A DNA stretch of 64,000 bases, from the NCBI RefSeq assembly GCF_022354825.1, contig NZ_CP031168.1, forward strand, positions 6,387,501-6,451,500, in the 5' to 3' direction. A program made the translations under genes and the position numbers. Shown in pieces: positions 7,489-15,705 of this stretch. The notes beneath the pieces are model-generated. The model had not been told where the DNA came from. It worked only from the letters and a program-made list of their open reading frames with translations, and did no database searches. How positions within the stretch are numbered: position 1 is the stretch's first letter; every line of letters starts with the position of its first letter. The DNA comes from Paenibacillus sp. H1-7. Its GTDB lineage: Bacteria > Bacillota > Bacilli > Paenibacillales > NBRC-103111.

Positions 7489-8322
7489 TTAGCGAAGATC
7501 TTTAGGATCTACTTTGTCCATATCGTGGAACACTTGGTTCTCACCGGCCATAGCCCAGATGAACGTGTAGTTGTTCGTACCTACGCCGGAATGAATCGAC
7601 CAGCTTGGGGAAATAACCGCTTGCTCGTTGCGAACGACAAGGTGACGAGTTTCGCTAGGCTCACCCATGAAGTGGAACACCAGACCATCTTCCGGCATAT
7701 CAAAGTAGAAGTACACTTCGGAACGACGGTTGTGCGTATGGCAAGGCATTGTGTTCCACATGTTGCCCGGCTTCAACAAAGTCATACCCATAACCAGCTG
7801 ACAGCTTTGTACGCCGTTCAAGTGGATGTATCTGTGAATCACGCGCTCGTTGGAGGAATTGATCGAGCCCAGGTGCTCGGTTTCCGCATCTTCCAGACCT
7901 ACTTTTACAGTAGGATATTGCTTGTGAGCCGGAGTGGAATTGAAGTAGAAGCGAGCCGGATTGGATGCGTCGGCGCTTTTGAAAGTAACGTCTTTATTGC
8001 CAAGCCCGATATACAGGCAGTCTCTTGTGTTCAGTTCATACTCAGTGCCGTCAACGGTTACGGAACCTTTCGGTCCAACGTTGATGATCCCGATCTCACG
8101 GCGCTCCAGGAAGAAGTCTGCGCCCATCTCATGCTTGTCCGCTTCGAGTTTAACCGGCTCGGAAGTTGGAATAACGCCGCCAGTAATAAAACGGTCAACG
8201 TGGCTGTATACCATGGTCAATTTGCCAGGGACAAACAGGCCTTCGATCAAGTACTCGTTTCTCAGTCTGTCCGTATCATAAGATTTCGTTTCAGTAGGAT
8301 TTGTCGCGTAGCGAATTTCCAC
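7489..8322 (-). CDS. kduI: 5-dehydro-4-deoxy-D-glucuronate isomerase
   Basis: A 277-residue enzyme of full family length. It converts 5-keto-4-deoxyuronate to 3-deoxy-D-glycero-2,5-hexodiulosonate in pectin and glycosaminoglycan catabolism. The double cupin fold is evident. The metal ligands are His195 and His197 in the CHTHNRRSEVYFYF motif, Glu202, and His244 in WSIHSG. GGAGGC lies before the ATG. The usual partners kduD, kdgK, kdgA and unsaturated glucuronyl hydrolase are not adjacent, so this copy is isolated, with its own terminator. The assignment is secure. Confidence 0.95.
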   Translation of the reverse strand: MEIRYATNPTETKSYDTDRLRNEYLIEGLFVPGKLTMVYSHVDRFITGGVIPTSEPVKLEADKHEMGADFFLERREIGIINVGPKGSVTVDGTEYELNTRDCLYIGLGNKDVTFKSADASNPARFYFNSTPAHKQYPTVKVGLEDAETEHLGSINSSNERVIHRYIHLNGVQSCQLVMGMTLLKPGNMWNTMPCHTHNRRSEVYFYFDMPEDGLVFHFMGEPSETRHLVVRNEQAVISPSWSIHSGVGTNNYTFIWAMAGENQVFHDMDKVDPKDLR

Positions 8323-8675
8323 AATAATTGCCTCCTCAAAAATAATTAGCTCTGTACGGTAGGAATTCCGTCATAAAACGTTTCAATTCGCCAAAAAAGC
8401 GAATGGCGTTCTTCCCGCACCCCTATATATGGTAACATAAATTGCTTTGCATCGCTACCGCTATAAAGGATCTTCAAACTTTGTCAACATTTGGACCGGA
8501 AGCGCACTGTCCGGCTTGTAGTCTGAAAAGACGAATTACTTGGTTTCTTTCGACAAGAATAGTTCGGGTTTTATCCAGAAAGAGACCGTGACTCCCTCGG
8601 TCTTAAATGGTATAATATAGCCTAATGTTACGCAATTATCTATGTGAAGTTAGATAAATGGAAGGATGGAGCGAG
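8323..8675. promoter_or_regulatory. 353-bp divergent promoter region, kduI / aminotransferase
   Basis: There is no gene in this gap. For the plus-strand aminotransferase, TATAAT (8611-8616) with GTGACT (8588-8593) at 17-bp spacing makes a good sigma-A promoter. The -35 box lies inside an inverted repeat, AGACCG (8583-8588) and CGGTCT (8598-8603), which may be an operator. For kduI, a TTGACA box on the minus strand (TGTCAA on plus, about 8479-8484) is the only clear -35; its -10 is weak. The central 100 bases show nothing else I can name. Confidence 0.55.
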
Positions 8676-9983
8676 ATGAACCCTCTTGCACAACAGCTCA
8701 ACGACACGATAGCCAAAGAAAACCCGCATGTTTATGACATGCTTTCCGGCCTCGGGAAGCAAATTTATTTCCCTAAAGTAGGCATTTTGAGCCAATCGGC
8801 CGAAGCCAAGCAAAAAGCGAAGAAATTTAACGCCACCATCGGTACCGCATTGGAAAAAGGAAAGCCTATGCATCTGAAGGTGATTCAAGATACATTGTCC
8901 GCATATGATCCGAAAGACATTTACGAATACGCTCCGCCTGCAGGCAAGCCAGAGCTCCGGACGGCATGGCGCGCCAAAATGATCGAGGAGAACCCGTCGC
9001 TGCAAGGCAAAAGCTTGGGTAATCCGATCGCCACGAACGCATTGACTCACGGTTTGAGCATCGTAGCCGACTTGTATGCCGATGCCGGAGACGCCGTTAT
9101 CATTCCCGACAAGAACTGGGAAAACTATGAGCTGACCTTCGGCATTCGCCGCGGCGCCGAGCTTGTCTACTACCCGCTGTACAACAGCGAACGCAAATTC
9201 AACTCCGAAGGACTGCGCGACGCCCTGCTGGCTCAAAAGAGCAAAGGGAAAGCAATCGTCGTCTTAAACTTCCCGAACAACCCTACCGGCTATACACCCG
9301 GTATTGAGGAAGGCAAGCAAATCGTAGCCGCTATCAAAGACGCTGCAGAAGCCGGAATCAATGTCGTGGCCGTTACCGATGATGCTTACTTCGGTCTGTT
9401 CTTCGAGGACTCGATGATGGAATCGCTGGCTGGACAGCTGAGCGAGCTTCATCCGCGCATTTTGTCCGTCAAAATTGACGGAGCGACCAAGGAAGAATAT
9501 GTATGGGGCTTCCGCGTAGGCTTCATTACGTACTCCGGTCAAAGCGAAGCAATGCTCGCTGCCTTGGAGCAAAAAACGATGGGTATCATCCGTGCGACCA
9601 TCTCCAGCGGTCCGCATCCATCGCAAACATTCGTATTGAAGGCTCTGAACTCTCCGGATTTCAAAGCGCAGAAGCAGGAGAAATCCGAAATTATGAAAGG
9701 CCGCGCCAACAAAGTAAAAAGCATTCTCGATTCCGGCAAATACGATGCGGCATGGGAATATTATCCTTTCAACTCCGGCTACTTCATGTGTCTGAAGCTG
9801 AAAACCGTCGATGCGGAAACACTGCGCGTACATCTGCTCGACCAATACGGCATCGGTACGATCGCTCTGGGCGAAACCGACCTGCGCGTAGCCTTCTCCT
9901 GCATCGAAGAAGAGAACCTTGAAGAGCTGTTCGAGACAGTTTTCCAAGGCGTGCAAGACCTGCTAAACGTGCCTGCGAAATAA
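8676..9983 (+). CDS. Class I/II fold-type I PLP-dependent aminotransferase
   Basis: A 435-residue cytoplasmic aminotransferase. Recognisable parts are YEYAPPAGKPELRTAWRAKM (N-terminal substrate region), TNALTHGLSIVADLYADAGD, the VVLNFPNNPTGYTPG motif, VTDDAYFGLFFEDS and RVAFSCIEEENLEEL. The PLP lysine probably lies in the SVKIDGATKEEYVWGFRVGF region, which is longer than the SxSK loop of typical aspartate aminotransferases. The ATG at 8676 is preferred over the one at 8658, because GGATGGAG precedes it. Amino donor and acceptor cannot be told from sequence. It is monocistronic, with a terminator at 10010-10046. Confidence 0.85.
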   Translation: MNPLAQQLNDTIAKENPHVYDMLSGLGKQIYFPKVGILSQSAEAKQKAKKFNATIGTALEKGKPMHLKVIQDTLSAYDPKDIYEYAPPAGKPELRTAWRAKMIEENPSLQGKSLGNPIATNALTHGLSIVADLYADAGDAVIIPDKNWENYELTFGIRRGAELVYYPLYNSERKFNSEGLRDALLAQKSKGKAIVVLNFPNNPTGYTPGIEEGKQIVAAIKDAAEAGINVVAVTDDAYFGLFFEDSMMESLAGQLSELHPRILSVKIDGATKEEYVWGFRVGFITYSGQSEAMLAALEQKTMGIIRATISSGPHPSQTFVLKALNSPDFKAQKQEKSEIMKGRANKVKSILDSGKYDAAWEYYPFNSGYFMCLKLKTVDAETLRVHLLDQYGIGTIALGETDLRVAFSCIEEENLEELFETVFQGVQDLLNVPAK

Positions 9984-10009
9984 TTGTCGGCCGCATAATA
10001 ACTATTTCT

Positions 10010-10046
10010 AACCGTGTGCCTGTCATGGATGGGTACACGGTTTTTT
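10010..10046 (+). terminator. Intrinsic terminator of aminotransferase gene
   Basis: AACCGTGT (10010-10017) pairs with ACACGGTT (10035-10042), followed by six T. It is 26 bp after the stop codon. Confidence 0.85.
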
Positions 10047-10053
10047 CTATGGA

Positions 10054-10539
10054 TTACTTGGATTTGATCGGAGCGTATATATCAAACTCGAAATGATCGA
10101 TGACGTCGGCCGGAATATGGAACGGGTTCACCGGTTTCAGCCTGTTGGCCTCAAATCCATACGAACCTTCGCTGCAATCTCTCTCCACCCCTTCGTTCTT
10201 AAACCAATCCCATAGATACCGATAGGCAGCATCCATATGTCCCCGATCTCCGCATACCGTCAGCTTGGCATAGGTTCGGGCAGGAAGCGTGAGCTCCTCC
10301 ATATCGCTGGTCAGCTCGGGAAAATCATTCACCTGCAAGCCGACCCATAATTGTTTAACCCCGTCAGCCCATTGCCATTCCGGAATAAAGACAAGTCCAT
10401 AATCTTCATTGGCTCTTCCGGCGTGTCCATCCATAAACGCTTCGACCCGTTTCCAAGCCTCACGGACTATGGTCCCGTTACGCTCCACTTTGTTAACTAC
10501 CGCCTTAAGCTGAGGGAGTTCAATAATCGATACTTCCAT
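10054..10539 (-). CDS. GyrI-like / AraC effector-binding-domain protein
   Basis: A stand-alone effector-binding domain of 161 residues. It has the SOUL/GyrI duplicated pattern: MEVSIIELPQLKAVVNKVER, DYGLVFIPEWQW, LWVGLQVNDFPELTSDMEEL, TLPARTYAKLTVCGDRGHMD and FEFDIYAPIKSK. The ATG at 10539 has GGAAGGTG upstream; a reading from 10614 lacks a site. Relatives bind hydrophobic small molecules or inhibit gyrase. There is no DNA-binding domain. The ligand is unknown, and neighbours (an aminotransferase, ilvA) give no clue. Confidence 0.75.
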   Translation of the reverse strand: MEVSIIELPQLKAVVNKVERNGTIVREAWKRVEAFMDGHAGRANEDYGLVFIPEWQWADGVKQLWVGLQVNDFPELTSDMEELTLPARTYAKLTVCGDRGHMDAAYRYLWDWFKNEGVERDCSEGSYGFEANRLKPVNPFHIPADVIDHFEFDIYAPIKSK

Positions 10540-10605
10540 ACATCCGCACCTTCCTACCAATTGGATAATAAACCCATTATACCGAACGTATGTTCCTTTG
10601 TAAAG

Positions 10606-10655
10606 CAAAAACAAAACAACACGACCTGTGCCGCAAGGGCACCAAGCCGTGTTGT
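10606..10655 (-). terminator. Intrinsic terminator of ilvA
   Basis: ACAACACG (10616-10623) pairs with CGTGTTGT (10648-10655). The minus-strand continuation is TTTTGTTTTTGC. It lies just downstream of the ilvA stop. Confidence 0.75.
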
Positions 10656-10668
10656 CTCCAAATTAATA

Positions 10669-11931
10669 TCAAATCAGCAAGTTAAACAAATGCGGATTTT
10701 TGTTGATCTCTACATATTTGATCCCTTTATTGCCCATACGTTCGATCAATGGACCGTAATCCTCTTTGTTCTTCAGCTCGATGCCGACAAGAGCCGGACC
10801 GTTTTCCTTGCTCGTTTTCTTCGTATACTCGAACCGTGTAATATCGTCGTTCGGACCCAGCACCTCGTCGAGGAATTCCCGAAGAGCCCCTGCCCGCTGC
10901 GGAAATTCCACAGTAAAGTAATGCTTCAGCCCTTCGTAAATGAGCGAACGCTCCTTGATTTCCTGCATCCGGTCGATGTCGTTGTTGCCGCCGCTTATGA
11001 TGCAGACGACATTTTTCCCTGCGATCTGCTCCCGGCAAAAGTCCAGCGCCGCAATCGTCAAAGCGCCCGCTGGCTCGGCTACGATCGCATTTTCGTTATA
11101 GAGCTCCAAAATCGTCGTACATACCTTGCCTTCCGGCACGACCACAATGTCGTCAACCACCTTCCGGCAAATGTCGTACGTCAGCTCGCCTACCCTGCGC
11201 ACCGCGGTACCGTCGACGAATTTATCGATCTCGTTCAGCGTAACGATCTCGCCCAGCTCCATCGCCTGCTTCATGGAAGGCGCACCGGTGGCTTCTACTC
11301 CGATTACCTTGGTAGAAGGGCTGATGCTCTTGATATACGTTCCTACGCCGGCTGCCAGTCCGCCTCCGCCGATTCCGGTAAGAACAAAGTCGACCGACTC
11401 CCTCATATCGTTCATCAGCTCTAAGCCTACCGTTCCTTGGCCCGCAATAATCATTTGATGATCGAACGGGTGAATGAACTGCATGTCCTCCCGTTCACTA
11501 TACCGCAATGCTTCGTTCAGCGAGTCGTCGAACGTGTCTCCGATGAGAATCACTTCCACAAAAGGTCCGCCGAACAGCTTGACCTGCGATATTTTTTGCC
11601 GCGGGGTTGTCGTAGGCATGAAGATTTTGCCTGTCACCTGAAGCGCCTTGCACGAATAGGCAAGCCCCTGCGCATGATTGCCCGCGCTTGCGCATACGAC
11701 GCCCTTTTGCAGCTTGTCCGCCGGCAAACTGCGCATCAGGTTGTACGCCCCGCGAATTTTGAACGAACGGACTACCTGCAGGTCCTCTCGCTTCAGATAG
11801 ACGTTGCAGTTATATTTCTCCGACAAAATAAAGTTTTTTTGCAGCGGGGTATGATGAACGACATCTTTCAATACGTGGCTTGCTACTATGATATCTTCCA
11901 GCTTGACCGATTGATTCTCCTGATTCTCCAT
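10669..11931 (-). CDS. ilvA: Threonine dehydratase, biosynthetic
   Basis: A 420-residue fold-type II PLP enzyme that deaminates threonine to 2-oxobutyrate, the first step of isoleucine synthesis. The PLP lysine is Lys58 in RSFKIRGAYN. The glycine loop TGIGGGGLAAGVG and the SGGNND motif are present. The C-terminal part (about 330-420, HYFTVEFPQRAGALREFLDE) is a single ACT-like regulatory domain, as in Bacillus IlvA, so isoleucine feedback is likely but of the short type. GGAGG precedes the ATG. It is monocistronic with its own terminator; no other ilv or leu genes and no visible T-box leader are nearby. Confidence 0.95.
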   Translation of the reverse strand: MENQENQSVKLEDIIVASHVLKDVVHHTPLQKNFILSEKYNCNVYLKREDLQVVRSFKIRGAYNLMRSLPADKLQKGVVCASAGNHAQGLAYSCKALQVTGKIFMPTTTPRQKISQVKLFGGPFVEVILIGDTFDDSLNEALRYSEREDMQFIHPFDHQMIIAGQGTVGLELMNDMRESVDFVLTGIGGGGLAAGVGTYIKSISPSTKVIGVEATGAPSMKQAMELGEIVTLNEIDKFVDGTAVRRVGELTYDICRKVVDDIVVVPEGKVCTTILELYNENAIVAEPAGALTIAALDFCREQIAGKNVVCIISGGNNDIDRMQEIKERSLIYEGLKHYFTVEFPQRAGALREFLDEVLGPNDDITRFEYTKKTSKENGPALVGIELKNKEDYGPLIERMGNKGIKYVEINKNPHLFNLLI

Positions 11932-12071
11932 AAGCTCCTCCGGTGTGTAAAAGTCCTGCTTTCATAAGGGAACGGATCATGCGCCGTTGTAACTAATTCT
12001 ATCTATTATACACCTCTGGATGCGGCTGTCCATATCTTTTACGAAGAAATCACATTGAGCCTTCTGAACGC

Positions 12072-12129
12072 AAAAAAAAAAGAAACAGTCTTCCCGCCAA
12101 GCATGCAGCTTGAGCCGGGGAGACTGTTC
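12072..12129 (-). terminator. Intrinsic terminator of the SLH-protein gene
   Basis: GAAACAGTCTTCCC (from 12082) pairs with GGGGAGACTGTTC (12117-12129). On the minus strand the stem is followed by ten T residues (12072-12081 on plus are A). Confidence 0.85.
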
Positions 12130-12164
12130 TTTCGCAGCTTCTAACCTTTTTCTACTATCGCTTC

Positions 12165-13712
12165 TTATTTAATAACGATCGTATGAACGACATTGTCATT
12201 GCCTCTCAATTCGACCGAGCGGTTATCCGTAAGCTGGGAACGGTCGCCTTGAATGGTCGTTCCGTTCGAAATGGTGTACAAGAACGTTACGTTGCTGGTT
12301 GTGTTGTAGTACACGTTATCTTGAACGGTACCATCGCTCAAAATTTTGTCAATCGAGATTTGAGTCACTTGATCGTTGGAGTTCGTAGTCAAGGAATTGT
12401 ACCTTCCGTTTACGACGAAGTTCCCGTTTTGATCTCCTGCAAGCTTTGTTACCGCTACGAATACCACTTTGCCGCCGGATGTGCGTACAAGCACTTCATC
12501 GCCGGATTTCAGCTCGGAAGCCGATACCGTACGCCCGTCACGAACGATCGTAACATCGGAAGCAAGCTCGATGCTGTAAGAAGCATTATCTTTGTTCAGG
12601 TAGAGCTTGTTGTTGCTTACCGTTGCGTTCAAAGTACCTGTGAAATTGGAGTTGCTTGGCAGATCGCTGCCGCTTGCCACTTTGGTCACTTCTACGAAGA
12701 TCGCTTTGCCGCCGAAGGTGCGTACCAGCACTTCGTCTCCCGATCTAAGCTCGGATGCAGAGACTTTGCTGCCATTGCGGAAGATGTAAGCGTTCGAGTC
12801 AAGCTCTATATTGTAGGACTGGCCATTCTGGGTAAAAGTCAATGTATTATTGCTCACGGCCGAGCTCAATGTGCCCTTAACCGAAGTGTTGTCAGGAAGC
12901 TGATTGCCTGTACGATCCAGCAAAGCTGCCAGCTCGGCGCGAGTTACCGGACGAGTCGGACGGAACGTGTTGTCCTCGTAGCCGTCGATCAGGTTTTTCT
13001 CTATGGCAACTGCTACATAGCCTACAGAGCCTGCCGGAATTTTATCGGCGTCCTTGAAGTTCAATTTCGTGGTCATTTTCGCTTTAGCTTCATCCTGCAG
13101 CTTCAACGCTTTAACAAGCAGCGTCGTAGCCCAGAGGCGATCCGCTTCCTTCGTCGGCTGAACCATATCGTCGGATTCCTCGAACAGGTCGTTTTGCAGC
13201 GCAACGGCTACATAGCCTTTTGCCCAATCCTGAATTTTGTTCGCGTCCTTGAAGTTCAGGTTCGTATTTTTCGCATCCGTGGATTCCGCTTGCTCACGCA
13301 ATCCCATCAGGCGGACAGCGGCTGTAATCGCTTCAATACGAGTGATTGTTTTGCGAGGCTGGAACGTTCCGTCCTCATAGCCTTCGAATACGCCTTTGGA
13401 AGCCAAGCTCGCGATGTAACGGGCAGCCCACTCTACGTCGCCGCCTTTAACATCGTCAAAGCTGATTTTGATGTTGAGATTTTTTACGTTCAAATTGTTT
13501 ATGTATAGGTCTTTGCCGTTGTTGTTGTTATTGTTGTTTTTGTTATCGTTTTTATTATTAATATAGCCGTTATATCTGATTTCATTGTCGCGGTCCTTGT
13601 CGTTGCCTTTTCCTTTGCCGTTGCCGTTGTCAGCAAATGCAGCCGTGGAGCCCCCTACCATCATAGCTACTGTCAAGCCTGTTACCATAACCTTCTTAAA
13701 TGTTTTATTCAT
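12165..13712 (-). CDS. Secreted S-layer-homology (SLH) domain surface protein
   Basis: A 515-residue exported protein. The ATG at 13712 has GGGAGA upstream and starts a signal peptide (MNKTFKKVMVTGLTVAMMVG, cleavage near AFA-DNG). An Asn/Lys/Asp-rich linker (residues about 30-70) contains a run of seven N. Three SLH repeats follow at about 85-270, each with the G-F/I-E/D-G-YED-TF-P-TRxE pattern (the middle one is degenerate). SLH domains bind pyruvylated wall polysaccharide. The C-terminal half holds two near-identical 65-residue beta modules sharing VSASELRSGDEVLVRT and VSASELKSGDEVLVRT, then a last variant. Function beyond wall anchoring is unknown. It is divergent from a membrane-anchored FAD oxidoreductase. 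Confidence 0.88.
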   Translation of the reverse strand: MNKTFKKVMVTGLTVAMMVGGSTAAFADNGNGKGKGNDKDRDNEIRYNGYINNKNDNKNNNNNNNGKDLYINNLNVKNLNIKISFDDVKGGDVEWAARYIASLASKGVFEGYEDGTFQPRKTITRIEAITAAVRLMGLREQAESTDAKNTNLNFKDANKIQDWAKGYVAVALQNDLFEESDDMVQPTKEADRLWATTLLVKALKLQDEAKAKMTTKLNFKDADKIPAGSVGYVAVAIEKNLIDGYEDNTFRPTRPVTRAELAALLDRTGNQLPDNTSVKGTLSSAVSNNTLTFTQNGQSYNIELDSNAYIFRNGSKVSASELRSGDEVLVRTFGGKAIFVEVTKVASGSDLPSNSNFTGTLNATVSNNKLYLNKDNASYSIELASDVTIVRDGRTVSASELKSGDEVLVRTSGGKVVFVAVTKLAGDQNGNFVVNGRYNSLTTNSNDQVTQISIDKILSDGTVQDNVYYNTTSNVTFLYTISNGTTIQGDRSQLTDNRSVELRGNDNVVHTIVIK

Positions 13713-13814
13713 AATCCAATCTCCCTTTTCTAATTGGTAGAATATTTGTTTGATGTTGTTGCCGACAACTGCTGCAGGCAGCTTTCGACATGTAAGATTT
13801 GAATGAATCAAGAA

Positions 13815-13909
13815 CCTTCGCGAAGGGTTGCTGGATTTAATACATTGTTTCGCCAGCACGAAAATGTTTGAGGGGGTCTTTTGAACAAGCTCGATAAAAA
13901 TGGTAGACT
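13815..13909 (+). promoter_or_regulatory. Divergent promoter region with palindrome and sigma-A promoter
   Basis: TTGAAC (13881-13886) and TAGACT (13904-13909) with a 17-bp spacer form a sigma-A promoter for the FAD oxidoreductase at 13989. A perfect 12-bp palindrome, CCTTCGCGAAGG, lies at 13815-13826 between the two divergent genes and is a candidate shared operator. A minus-strand promoter for the SLH gene must lie nearby but is not clear. Confidence 0.5.
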
Positions 13910-13988
13910 ATTTTTGTATTGCTTGATTTTAGCAATATCCAAGCAGCTTCACAGCTTTGGGCAAGTAACGGGGGAGGAGCATCAGATA

Positions 13989-15596
13989 ATGAAATGGAAC
14001 GGGAAAAACATATCGATCGGCATAGTGGTTTTGGCACTGATCGCTGTAGCGTCTGTATTGTTCGTCAATGCAGGTCGAAATCAGGAGAAGCCATTGTCCT
14101 CGTCGACACCGGAAGCGCCATCAGGTACGCAATCCGCGAAGCCGATACCGACGCCGACACCAACGCCAATTCCATCGGAAAAGGTGGATGTTGCCGTCAT
14201 CGGAAGCGAGCTGGAAGGTCTGTATCTGGCACGGGCTGCTGCTGACGAAGGGTTGAAGGTGAAGGTCATCGACCCTCGCGAGGCGTTCGGGGGGCAAGTG
14301 CTGCAGGGAGAAATGCTGTTTCTGGACGAAACGAGAGACGAGCAGCACCGGCTGTTGGTCCAGGGCCGTGCCAAGGAGCTGTTTGACGGCTTTCGCAACG
14401 GCAAAATCCGCAAGCTGCCGGAATTCGTGCAATATTTTGACAAGCTGAAGAAGGATATTCCTGTCGAGTCCGGGATCAAGCTCGAGGAAGTAAAGCAAAT
14501 TCCCGGTAAATTCGGGCCTCATGCGATAGAATCTGTCACCTATTCGGGCAAGGACGGCGTCAAGAAAAACTTGCAAGCCGATTACTGGGTCGATAACACG
14601 GATTTCGCCGCGCTGATCAGTAAGCTTGATGCGACACGGATGCCTGGACTGGAGAAGTTTTACGGGCAGAACAACATTGAGTATATGAGCTCCGGCATGA
14701 TGATGAAATTCAAAAATGTGGATTGGGCCAAGTTCAAGACCCATTTCAACAGCCTGAGCCCGGAAGAGCGCAGAGCCAAATACGGCGGCGGTTCGGTCGA
14801 CGACAGCTTTGCGATCGGCCTGAGCGGCATGACAAGCGCCTATAAGCCGACCAACGACAGAGTGTTTCTTCGCGGGTTGAATGCGGTCAGCCAGCGGGAC
14901 GGCGAGGTCATCATCAACGCATTCCTCGTATATACCGTAGATCCTTCAGACGACAAATCGGTAGCCGAGGCCATGGAGCTAGGGAAGAAGGAAATCCCGC
15001 TGATCCTGAACCATTTCCGCAAAAACATAGTCGGTTGGGAAAAAGCGGAGCTGAACGGCTTCCCGAACTACTTGTACATACGTGAGTACAACCATTACGA
15101 AACCGATTATGTGCTGAAGCCCTCGGATATGCTCGGCGCCAAAATGTTCTGGGACAATGTGAGCATCGGCGGTTATCCGCTTGATCTGCAGGGCACCAGC
15201 GCGAACAAGTGGGGCATCGAGATGGGACGTCCGGACAAGTACGGCATGCCGCTGCGGAGCTTCCTGCTGAAAAACTACGACAACGTCATTATGGCGGGCA
15301 AAAATGTCGGCTCTTCCGCTATCGCTTACGGAAGCGCACGAATTCAGCCGAATACGAGCTTGGCTGCCGAAACGATCGGCATTCTCATCGGGCAGCTGCG
15401 CGGCGAGAAGAAGCTGAGAGAATTGAAGGAAGCCGATATGCCGGCGTTGTACAGCTATTTGGAATCGAAGTACAAAATCAAGCTGACCGGCGTTACCGGC
15501 AACAATAAGCTGGCAGGCTGGACACAAGATGAGCTTGCTAAGCTGGATACGGGAGAAATCATTTACCCGTCGTATGTGAACAAGCGTAAAAAGTAA
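13989..15596 (+). CDS. Membrane-anchored FAD-dependent oxidoreductase
   Basis: A 535-residue protein. The ATG at 13989 is preceded by GGGGGAGGAG; the longer reading from 13881 overlaps the promoter and is rejected. Residues 8-27 (ISIGIVVLALIAVASVLFVN) form a single membrane anchor. A Ser/Thr/Pro linker with PTPTPTP follows, then an FAD-binding Rossmann domain, VDVAVIGSELEGLYLARAAA, with VKVIDPREAFGGQ. The C-terminal part includes VIMAGKNVGSSAIAYGSARI and SLAAETIGILIGQL, as in FAD_oxidored-type proteins. The catalytic domain should lie outside the membrane. The first dinucleotide loop is GSELEG rather than GxGxxG, which could weaken binding. Substrate is unknown. Confidence 0.8.
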   Translation: MKWNGKNISIGIVVLALIAVASVLFVNAGRNQEKPLSSSTPEAPSGTQSAKPIPTPTPTPIPSEKVDVAVIGSELEGLYLARAAADEGLKVKVIDPREAFGGQVLQGEMLFLDETRDEQHRLLVQGRAKELFDGFRNGKIRKLPEFVQYFDKLKKDIPVESGIKLEEVKQIPGKFGPHAIESVTYSGKDGVKKNLQADYWVDNTDFAALISKLDATRMPGLEKFYGQNNIEYMSSGMMMKFKNVDWAKFKTHFNSLSPEERRAKYGGGSVDDSFAIGLSGMTSAYKPTNDRVFLRGLNAVSQRDGEVIINAFLVYTVDPSDDKSVAEAMELGKKEIPLILNHFRKNIVGWEKAELNGFPNYLYIREYNHYETDYVLKPSDMLGAKMFWDNVSIGGYPLDLQGTSANKWGIEMGRPDKYGMPLRSFLLKNYDNVIMAGKNVGSSAIAYGSARIQPNTSLAAETIGILIGQLRGEKKLRELKEADMPALYSYLESKYKIKLTGVTGNNKLAGWTQDELAKLDTGEIIYPSYVNKRKK

Positions 15597-15608
15597 TCCG
15601 CAAAAATA

Positions 15609-15666
15609 AACCGTTCCTTCGACTGCAAGGGCTGCGATAGCCACTGCGCCTAAGGAACGGTTTTTT
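15609..15666 (+). terminator. Intrinsic terminator of FAD oxidoreductase gene
   Basis: AACCGTTCCTT (15609-15619) pairs with AAGGAACGGTT (15652-15662), followed by six T. The 32-base interior also contains GC-rich complementary pieces. Confidence 0.85.
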
Positions 15667-15705
15667 ATTGTACTGCATAACGGCAACACAGACAGGGAAT
15701 TGCTT

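Noticed and set aside
7489..9983. kduI and the aminotransferase as parts of one uronate operon
   Set aside because: They are divergent, with separate promoters and terminators, and no other uronate genes are near.
12183..13508. 441-codon plus-strand open frame opposite the SLH gene
   Set aside because: Shadow of a conserved three-SLH protein with signal peptide and terminator on the minus strand.
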